From positions 1-5,397 of the forward strand of contig JAFTEG010000099.1 in NCBI GenBank assembly GCA_017453765.1: 5,397 nt of DNA. Direction: 5' to 3'. The notes under the pieces are model-generated. The model was not told where the DNA came from, ran no database searches, and saw nothing but the letters and a program-made list of their open reading frames with translations. Position numbers and translations under genes: made by a program. The first letter of the stretch is position 1, and the number at the start of each line of letters is the position of its first letter. Positions 1 through 4,404 of this stretch are shown piece after piece. The stretch is from Selenomonadaceae bacterium. Lineage in GTDB: Bacteria; Bacillota; Negativicutes; Selenomonadales; Selenomonadaceae.

Positions 1-804
1 CAAAATATGCTCAACGGCAAAAAGTATGTCGGGCAAACTGTGCGACCACTTGAAACGCGTTTCAATGAACATACGCGCCAAAATACTTTTATCGGCAGGG
101 CTATTCGCAAGTACGGCAAGGAAAATTTTCGTTATGGCGTAATTAAAAGTTGCGCTTCAAAATCGGAAATGGATTATTGGGAAAAATTTTTCATAGCCGC
201 ATTGAAAACTAAATCGCCAAAAGGTTATAATCTTACAGATGGTGGCACTGGTTTTACAGAAGAAGTTCGGGCAAAAATGTCAGCGAAACAAAAGGGCGTT
301 TCAAGATCTCTTCAGCATTGCGCAAATATTTCTGCAGGGCAACGTGGGAATAGTCCCTTTAAAAATTTGACGGCTGAAATTGACAAAATGAAACTGACGT
401 ATACTTCTTTGGCTAAGCTTTTGGGATTGACACAGCAAACTGTTTCACGTAAAATGCTTGGACAAGAAAATTTCACGGAAAAAGATAAAGTTAAGTTAGC
501 CGAAATTTTCAATCTTCCCGCAGAATATTTAATGGAACGCACGGACGGTCTTCCGGCAAGAATATCGAAGCTCGGTATGAAAATTTTTGTTTCAAGAAGA
601 TGTAACAGCCCTTTAAAAAATCTGCTGAATGAAATGAAAAAAAGAAAAATTAACGGCAGAGGTTTAGGCAAACTTATGGGAATGGGCAACACATCTATTC
701 GTCTCAGAATCAATGGCAAGATTAAGTTCAAGGCAAACGAAATAGAAAAGTTGGTTGAGATTTTCAATTTGCCGGCAGAATATTTGTTACAAGAAACAGA
801 TTAA
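1..804 (+). CDS. GIY-YIG homing-type endonuclease with duplicated C-terminal DNA-binding module (5' end outside the window)
   Basis: The frame is already open at base 1 (Gln-Asn before the first Met at 7). The first strand of the GIY-YIG fold, the 'GIY' half, is missing, so the true start very likely lies upstream and the Met at 7 is internal. Numbering from that Met, the nuclease domain shows YVG at 7-9, helix residue Arg18, the expected metal-binding Glu in SEMDYWEKFF (probably Glu59) and GYNLTDGG at 73-80. Residues 83-115 look like two NUMOD3-type elements (TEEVRAKMSAKQKG, then ANISAGQRGN), small DNA-binding motifs of homing endonucleases. Two helix-turn-helix-like units follow at 115-180 and 200-265, both starting NSP(F/L)KNL and ending EIFNLPAEYL..TD. 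They align without gaps at about 44% identity by hand count. The expected activity is site-specific DNA cleavage in a mobile or phage-derived context. No host intron or intein is visible. The family call is solid; the target is unknown. Confidence 0.85.
   Translation, partial: QNMLNGKKYVGQTVRPLETRFNEHTRQNTFIGRAIRKYGKENFRYGVIKSCASKSEMDYWEKFFIAALKTKSPKGYNLTDGGTGFTEEVRAKMSAKQKGVSRSLQHCANISAGQRGNSPFKNLTAEIDKMKLTYTSLAKLLGLTQQTVSRKMLGQENFTEKDKVKLAEIFNLPAEYLMERTDGLPARISKLGMKIFVSRRCNSPLKNLLNEMKKRKINGRGLGKLMGMGNTSIRLRINGKIKFKANEIEKLVEIFNLPAEYLLQETD
427..455 (+). promoter_or_regulatory. Candidate sigma-70 promoter inside the endonuclease gene
   Basis: A perfect TTGACA (427-432) and TAAAAT (450-455) are separated by exactly 17 bases, a near-consensus vegetative promoter pointing towards the glutaredoxin gene. 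It would start transcription around 462, about 355 bases before the grx ATG, and could express the grx-gpx pair independently of the endonuclease gene. The same bases encode the Leu-Thr-Gln and Lys-Met codons of the first helix-turn-helix unit, so the match may be a coding coincidence. Confidence 0.35.
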
Positions 805-810
805 GGAGGT
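803..810 (+). promoter_or_regulatory. Strong ribosome binding site of the glutaredoxin gene, overlapping the endonuclease stop codon
   Basis: AAGGAGGT lies six bases before the ATG at 817 and fixes that start. Its first two bases are the last two bases of the TAA stop of the endonuclease gene, so the two genes abut as tightly as possible without overlapping in coding sequence. Translational coupling is possible. Confidence 0.85.
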
Positions 811-816
811 TTTTTT

Positions 817-1047
817 ATGATTAGAGTTTACGGATTTGAAGGCTGTGGTTGGTGTTCTAAAGTCCAAAAATATCTCCAGTCAAAAGGCATTGAGTACGAA
901 TTTCATGACGTTGAGCTTAATCCGGAAGATGCCGAAGCTTGCGAAAAACTTACCGGCGACACTGCGGTACCGGTCATTACGGCTGACGACAAAAATTATG
1001 TCTTGGGCTTTGACAAGGCGAAAATTGATGCTTTACTTGGGCTCTAA
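817..1047 (+). CDS. Glutaredoxin family protein (CGWC active site)
   Basis: This is a 76-residue single-domain thioredoxin-fold protein, the usual size of small bacterial glutaredoxin/NrdH-like proteins. The redox motif Cys10-Gly-Trp-Cys13 follows the first strand (IRVYGFEGC), and the cis-proline motif TAVPV is at 49-53. A C-terminal GFDKAKIDALL (64-74) replaces the usual GG..D glutathione-binding loop, so it may be recycled by thioredoxin reductase rather than glutathione. It should act in the cytoplasm as a dithiol reductant. The start is set by the AAGGAGGT site. The gene is followed after 18 bases by a peroxidase gene with its own Shine-Dalgarno, which suggests a two-gene peroxide or thiol-repair operon. 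Whether it directly reduces the neighbouring peroxidase is inference. Confidence 0.9.
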   Translation: MIRVYGFEGCGWCSKVQKYLQSKGIEYEFHDVELNPEDAEACEKLTGDTAVPVITADDKNYVLGFDKAKIDALLGL

Positions 1048-1065
1048 AATTCGGAGGAATTTTCA

Positions 1066-1611
1066 ATGGGCATTTATGATTTCACCGTGAAAACCAATCG
1101 CGGCGTTGAAAAAAATTTGGGCGACTACAAAGGCAAAGTGCTTTTAATCGTCAACACGGCAAGCAAGTGCGGCTTTACTCCGCAGTTCAAAGAGTTGCAG
1201 GAGCTTTATGACAAGTACAAGGACAAAGGCTTGGAAATTCTCGGATTTCCGTGCAACCAGTTCGGCGCGCAGGAACCCGGCACGAATGAGGAAGTTCAAA
1301 CTTTTTGCCGCGCTAATTACGGCGTAAAGTTTCAGATTTTTGAAAAAGGCGACGTACGCGGCGACACGGCGCAACCGCTTTTCAAGTACTTGACCGCGCA
1401 GAAAAAATTTGAAGGCTTTGACGAGTCTCATCCCATTGCCAAACCGCTTATGGACGCACTTAAGAAAAATTTCCCTGAATATCTTGAAGGCGACGGCATT
1501 AAGTGGAATTTCACGAAATTTTTAATTGACCGTGAAGGCAACGTGGTGGCGCGTTTTGAACCGACGACAACGCCCGCGTCAATCGCCAAAGATATCGAAG
1601 AGTTATTGTAG
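1066..1611 (+). CDS. gpx: Glutathione peroxidase family protein (cysteine-type, likely thioredoxin-dependent)
   Basis: At 181 residues this is a full-length thioredoxin-fold peroxidase that reduces hydrogen peroxide and organic hydroperoxides in the cytoplasm. The peroxidatic residue is Cys35 in [11 protein letters not shown], encoded by TGC and so not selenocysteine. The other expected tetrad residues are Gln69 (FGAQEPG), Trp147 and Asn148 (KWNFTKF). Cys63 sits in the family signature GFPCNQFG. Cys81 in [10 protein letters not shown] matches the place of the resolving cysteine of yeast-type Gpx3 enzymes, so the protein probably forms an intramolecular disulfide and is recycled by thioredoxin rather than glutathione (inference). 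A loop of about 20 residues around 110-130 ([14 protein letters not shown]) makes it longer than the common 160-residue bacterial forms. GGAGGAA at 1053-1059 supports the ATG. The TAG stop is followed in frame by TAA, where a heptamer repeat array begins. Confidence 0.95.
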   Translation: MGIYDFTVKTNRGVEKNLGDYKGKVLLIVNTASKCGFTPQFKELQELYDKYKDKGLEILGFPCNQFGAQEPGTNEEVQTFCRANYGVKFQIFEKGDVRGDTAQPLFKYLTAQKKFEGFDESHPIAKPLMDALKKNFPEYLEGDGIKWNFTKFLIDREGNVVARFEPTTTPASIAKDIEELL

Positions 1612-1663
1612 TAAATAGTAAATAGTAAATAGTAAATAGTGATTAGTAAATAGTGATTAGTAG
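1612..1663 (+). repeat. Heptanucleotide tandem repeat, seven units plus a truncated one
   Basis: Seven head-to-tail 7-bp units run from the first base after the gpx stop. TAAATAG occurs at 1612, 1619, 1626, 1633 and 1647, and TGATTAG at 1640 and 1654. A leftover TAG at 1661-1663 touches the terminator stem. Every unit carries stop trinucleotides, so the array is closed in all three forward frames. The units match KRANNAG, the same pattern as the arrays in hemW and at the phoH/ybeY junction. Confidence 0.95.
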
Positions 1664-1695
1664 CCCGTTCGTCATATGGCGGCGGGATTTTTTTT
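1664..1695 (+). terminator. Rho-independent terminator after grx-gpx
   Basis: The outer stem CCCG (1664-1667) pairs with CGGG (1683-1686). The inner stem CGTC (1670-1673) pairs with GGCG (1678-1681) with one G-U. The loop is ATAT, with a small asymmetric TT/G internal bulge. Eight T residues follow at 1688-1695 after a single A. It should end the grx-gpx transcript. The T run stops only six bases before the hemW ATG, an unusually tight placement. Confidence 0.85.
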
Positions 1696-1701
1696 GAGGT
1701 T

Positions 1702-2835
1702 ATGGCTGAAAAAATTTCTGTCTACATTCACATTCCATTCTGCGCGGCGAAATGCAATTACTGCGCCTTCAACTCGAAAGTTGCACCTGCCGACCTGCGC
1801 GAAAGTTACGTTGACGCGCTTGTCGCCGAAATAAATTCTAATCACTCTTCCCTCTTCCCTGTTCCCTCAATCTACTTCGGCGGCGGCACTCCAACTATTT
1901 TGACGCTGAATCAGCTTGAAAAAATTTTTAACGCCGTACAAAAAAATTTTCGCGTTGACGCAGATGCCGAAATTACGATTGAGGCGAATCCCGGTACCGT
2001 CGACAAAAATTTTCTGCGCGGACTGCGTGAACTCGGCTTTAACCGAATAAGTCTCGGCGTGCAAAGTATTAATGACGCGCTTTTAAAAATTCTCGGCAGG
2101 ATACACACTGCACGGACGGCGATTGATACCGTGACCACTGCGCAAAATTTTTTTGACAACGTAAGCTTGGATTTAATGTACGGACTGCCGCGCCAAACTT
2201 TAGCCGACGTAAAAGCCGACGTGCAACGCGCCGCTTATTTAAACGTAACTCACATTTCAATTTACGGCTTGGAAGTTGAGGAAGGCACAAAATTTTTTCA
2301 CCTGCACGAAGAAGGCAAGCTTAACCTGCCGGACGAAAATATTTGCGGCGATATGTACGATTACATTACCGCGACACTGCCGCGTTTGGGCTATGAACGC
2401 TACGAAGTCAGCAACTTTGCTAAGGCGGGGTTTGAAAGCCGTCACAATATCGGCTACTGGACAGGCAGAAAATATTTTGGTTTCGGCGCAGGCGCTCACT
2501 CTTATACCGGCGAAAAGCGTACGTCAAATATTGCGGACGTTGAAAGTTACGTAAAAAAAATTCGCGCAGGTTCGGACGTTTCGCAACTTGAAGAGGTCGT
2601 CACGAAAACTGCGGCGATTGAAGAATTTTGTTTTTTAGGTTTACGCCTAACCGAAGGCATTGACTCTAAAATTTTTAGCGAACGATTCGGCGAAAATATT
2701 TTTGACGTGTACAAAAATGTTATAGAAAAAAATTTGCGGCTGGGACTGCTTGGCATAAGCGGCGACAAAATTTTTTTGACGGCACGCGGCATGAAGTTGG
2801 GCAACGTCGTCTTTGCAGATTTTCTTCTGTCATAA
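1702..2835 (+). CDS. hemW: Radical SAM heme chaperone HemW (oxygen-independent coproporphyrinogen III oxidase-like)
   Basis: This 377-residue protein is typical in length for HemW. The [4Fe-4S] cluster motif is Cys14-x3-Cys18-x2-Cys21 followed by Ala-Phe. The fourth cysteine of genuine HemN (CxxxCxxCxC) is absent, which favours HemW, a heme-binding chaperone for heme-dependent proteins, over a coproporphyrinogen dehydrogenase. Other radical-SAM landmarks are FGGGTP (59-64), EANPGTV (94-100), RISLGVQS (115-122), LDLMYGLP (156-163), RHNIGYW (247-253) and GFGAGAHS (260-267). A HemN_C-type domain occupies roughly 290-370. The ATG at 1702 places the usual short leader before YIHIPFC. The only Shine-Dalgarno-like stretch, GAGGT at 1696-1700, is one base from the ATG, which is too close to be ideal. 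Residues 46-55 are encoded by a heptamer repeat array in a variable loop just before GGGTP. The gene is flanked by terminators on both sides, so it looks monocistronic. Confidence 0.95.
   Translation: MAEKISVYIHIPFCAAKCNYCAFNSKVAPADLRESYVDALVAEINSNHSSLFPVPSIYFGGGTPTILTLNQLEKIFNAVQKNFRVDADAEITIEANPGTVDKNFLRGLRELGFNRISLGVQSINDALLKILGRIHTARTAIDTVTTAQNFFDNVSLDLMYGLPRQTLADVKADVQRAAYLNVTHISIYGLEVEEGTKFFHLHEEGKLNLPDENICGDMYDYITATLPRLGYERYEVSNFAKAGFESRHNIGYWTGRKYFGFGAGAHSYTGEKRTSNIADVESYVKKIRAGSDVSQLEEVVTKTAAIEEFCFLGLRLTEGIDSKIFSERFGENIFDVYKNVIEKNLRLGLLGISGDKIFLTARGMKLGNVVFADFLLS
1838..1865 (-). repeat. Heptamer array inside the hemW coding sequence
   Basis: On the + strand the units read CTAATCA (1838), CTCTTCC (1845 and 1852) and CTGTTCC (1859). 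Their reverse complements TGATTAG, GGAAGAG (twice) and GGAACAG match the KRANNAG family of the intergenic array. A degenerate fifth unit, CTCAATC, may follow at 1866-1872. The array encodes HemW residues 46-55 (about SNHSSLFPVP). That falls in the variable loop between the first radical-SAM helix and the GGGTP strand, where HemW homologs differ in sequence. The reading frame stays open. Confidence 0.85.
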
Positions 2836-2847
2836 TCGAAACATAAC

Positions 2848-2875
2848 GCCTTGACATAAGTCAGGGCTTTTTTTT
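2848..2875 (+). terminator. Rho-independent terminator after hemW
   Basis: GCCTTGAC (2848-2855) pairs over all eight positions (one G-U) with GTCAGGGC (2860-2867). The loop is ATAA and eight T residues follow. It begins 12 bases after the hemW stop and should end the hemW transcript before phoH. Confidence 0.9.
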
Positions 2876-2896
2876 ATTGTATGAATGTTGTAGAAT
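2851..2896 (+). promoter_or_regulatory. Candidate promoter region for phoH
   Basis: A promoter is expected here, because a terminator separates phoH from hemW. There are two weak possibilities. The first is a perfect TTGACA at 2851-2856, embedded in the terminator stem, with TATTGT at 2875-2880 (18-base spacing, 4 of 6 matches). The second is TAGAAT at 2891-2896, a good -10 but with only a T run at the -35 position. The second would start transcription about 20 bases before the phoH start codon. I cannot choose between them. Confidence 0.3.
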
Positions 2897-2905
2897 AACG
2901 CGCAT

Positions 2906-2917
2906 TAAGGATGTGAT
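2906..2917 (+). promoter_or_regulatory. Ribosome binding site that supports the TTG start of phoH
   Basis: TAAGGATGTGAT differs at one base from TAAGGAGGTGAT, the full complement of the 16S rRNA 3' end. It ends six bases before TTG at 2924. The ATG within it is followed directly by TGA, and the nearby GTG at 2913 is out of frame and soon stopped. TTG is therefore the best start for phoH. Confidence 0.7.
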
Positions 2918-2923
2918 TTTTAT

Positions 2924-3880
2924 TTGACAAAAAAGAAAATTGAGTTTGCGGACGCCGATGAAACGCGTTCGGTGCTGGGAGATCGCGACGAATTTTTACA
3001 GGCGATTGACGCAAAGTTTAACTGCAAAATTTTCAGCAGGGGAAATTTTATCGAACTTGCCGGCGACGATGACGAAGTTGCACGCGCCGAAAAAGTTATC
3101 GCCGAATTGCAACGGCTTTATCAAGGCGGAAATGTTATCACGATGAATGACGTTGCCGCCGCGATTAAACTTATAAAAACTGCCCGCGCAGAGGTTATGC
3201 GTAAAATGTTCGGCGAAACGCTTATCGTGACGGCGAAGGGTACGCATATTCACGCCAAAAGTATCGGACAGCAAAATTATATCGACACGATGAAAAGTCA
3301 CGTCGTAACTTTCGGCATTGGTCCCGCAGGTACAGGCAAAACTTTTCTTGCAGTGGCAATGGCGGCGTACTATCTGCGCGTGCGTGAAGTGAAAAAAATT
3401 ATTTTGACGCGCCCCGCCGTTGAAGCAGGTGAACGCTTGGGATTTTTGCCCGGCGATATGCAAGAGAAAGTGGATCCATACCTTCGCCCGCTTTATGACG
3501 CGTTGCAGGAGATTTTGGGCTTTGATATGTACCAAAAATTTTTTTCACGCGGCGTTATAGAAATTGCGCCGCTTGCGTATATGCGCGGACGTACTTTGAG
3601 TGACGCGTTTATAATTTTGGACGAGGCGCAGAATACTACAAGCCAGCAGATGAAAATGTTTTTGACGCGGCTTGGTTTCGGCTCACGCATGGCGGTGACG
3701 GGAGATTTGACGCAGATTGACTTGCCGCGCGGCGTGAAGTCGGGATTGGCGGAGGCTGTAGAAATTTTGAAGGCAGTTAAAGGTATCGGCATTTGTGAAC
3801 TTGATTCGAGTGACGTTGTACGCCACGAAATTGTTTCAAAAATCATTGAAGCGTATGAGGGATTAGGGAGGAGGGAATAG
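2924..3880 (+). CDS. phoH: PhoH family protein (PhoH/YbeZ-type ATPase)
   Basis: At 318 residues this is the normal length for PhoH/YbeZ. An N-terminal KH-like segment (about 15-75) is followed by the PhoH ATPase domain. Walker A GPAGTGKT is at 133-140, Walker B with FIILDEAQN at 229-237, and the sensor-like VTGDLTQIDLP at 258-268. Members are cytoplasmic nucleotidases or helicase-like proteins linked to RNA metabolism, and they are often genetically and physically paired with YbeY, whose gene follows here. The TTG start gives MTKKKIEF and is backed by an extended ribosome binding site. The C-terminus is odd: after the conserved-looking KIIEAYE, the last residues GLGRRE and the TAG stop are written by heptamer repeat units, so the original end was probably replaced or extended by the repeat. 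Confidence 0.95.
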   Translation: MTKKKIEFADADETRSVLGDRDEFLQAIDAKFNCKIFSRGNFIELAGDDDEVARAEKVIAELQRLYQGGNVITMNDVAAAIKLIKTARAEVMRKMFGETLIVTAKGTHIHAKSIGQQNYIDTMKSHVVTFGIGPAGTGKTFLAVAMAAYYLRVREVKKIILTRPAVEAGERLGFLPGDMQEKVDPYLRPLYDALQEILGFDMYQKFFSRGVIEIAPLAYMRGRTLSDAFIILDEAQNTTSQQMKMFLTRLGFGSRMAVTGDLTQIDLPRGVKSGLAEAVEILKAVKGIGICELDSSDVVRHEIVSKIIEAYEGLGRRE

Positions 3881-3929
3881 GGATTAGTGGGTTAGGAATT
3901 TCTCTTCCCTCTTCCCTAATCCCTGTTCC
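3860..3929. repeat. Inverted pair of heptamer arrays at the phoH/ybeY junction, forming a long hairpin
   Basis: The forward arm has GGATTAG (3860), GGAGGAG (3867), GGAATAG (3874) and GGATTAG (3881), then an 8-base variant at 3888-3895. The reverse arm has CTCTTCC (3902 and 3909), CTAATCC (3916) and CTGTTCC (3923). Bases 3860-3880 pair with 3902-3922 at 19 Watson-Crick positions, one G-U and one mismatch out of 21. The loop is 21 bases. The phoH TAG stop (3878-3880) lies at the top of the left arm. No T run follows, so this is not a classical terminator. It may be an RNA-stabilising or translation-affecting hairpin, or simply the product of repeat invasion in both orientations. Confidence 0.9.
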
Positions 3930-3937
3930 ATAATAAA

Positions 3938-4399
3938 ATGAACGTTATAATAAGCATTAAACCGGACACTTTGCCGGTTGAAGATTACATAAAAACTGAA
4001 ATTATTCGTGCGGCGGAATTGGCAGGCAAACTTTACGGCGCCGAAAATTCCGAACTCAGCATAACCTTGACGGACGATGAACATATACACGAGCTGAATA
4101 AAAAATTTCGCGGCGTTGACAGACCCACCGACGTTTTGTCCTTCGCATTCAGAGAAAGTGACGAGCCGGAAATTTTAAATCAACAGACAGAAATTTTAGG
4201 CGACATAATAATTTCCCTTGAACGCGCCAAAATGCAAGCTGAAGATTTCGGACACTCCTACCTGCGCGAAGTTATTTTTTTGACGGTGCACGGGCTTTTA
4301 CACCTTCTCGGCTATGACCATATGGAAGACGCCGACCGCATTGAAATGGAGCGCGAACAGGATTTTGTAATGGCTGAATTAGGCATTGGAAGGGATTAA
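3938..4399 (+). CDS. ybeY: Endoribonuclease YbeY (rRNA maturation factor)
   Basis: At 153 residues this is the usual size. The metal-binding signature His118-x3-His122-x5-His128 is present in HGLLHLLGYDH, and the conserved FRGVDRPTDVLSFAF block spans about 57-71. Arg58 is the likely counterpart of the catalytic-site arginine of E. coli YbeY. The protein is a zinc-dependent single-strand endoribonuclease acting in 16S rRNA 3'-end processing and ribosome quality control, and often works with PhoH/YbeZ. The ATG at 3938 aligns with the family N-terminus, but the upstream CCATAATAAA contains no Shine-Dalgarno. The preceding sequence is the inverted heptamer array, so translation may rely on coupling to phoH, on the AT-rich start region, or on the hairpin bringing the phoH stop close. 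The pgpH (yqfF) gene, often found between or beside these genes in Firmicutes, is absent here. Confidence 0.95.
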   Translation: MNVIISIKPDTLPVEDYIKTEIIRAAELAGKLYGAENSELSITLTDDEHIHELNKKFRGVDRPTDVLSFAFRESDEPEILNQQTEILGDIIISLERAKMQAEDFGHSYLREVIFLTVHGLLHLLGYDHMEDADRIEMEREQDFVMAELGIGRD

Positions 4400-4404
4400 A
4401 TTTT

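Noticed and set aside
312..767. Minus-strand open frame of 151 codons opposite the endonuclease gene
   Set aside because: It is fully opposite a recognised domain protein, has a low-complexity Leu/Ile/Ser-rich translation and shows no family motif.
1168..1170. Selenocysteine in the peroxidase active site
   Set aside because: The active-site codon is TGC, an ordinary cysteine codon, and no SECIS element is needed.
1606..1635. Possible hemW promoter within the heptamer array (TTGTAG with AT-rich -10-like units)
   Set aside because: No hexamer pair with 16-18 base spacing gives more than a weak match, and the AT-rich repeat produces -10-like strings by composition.
1612..1663. CRISPR array
   Set aside because: The repeats are contiguous 7-bp units with no spacers, and no cas genes are present.
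2153..2177. TTGACA followed by TTTAAT inside hemW as a promoter
   Set aside because: The spacing is only 13 bases, too short for a sigma-70 promoter.
2996..3535. Minus-strand open frame of 179 codons opposite phoH
   Set aside because: It overlaps the PhoH Walker A region on the coding strand. The translation is rich in His, Phe and Asn with no domain, as expected for an antisense shadow.
4386..4399. Stretch GGAAGGGATTAA at the ybeY end as another heptamer array
   Set aside because: It resembles the repeat units but is not in a 7-base period and has no second clean unit. It is better explained as the fliB ribosome binding site plus the ybeY stop.
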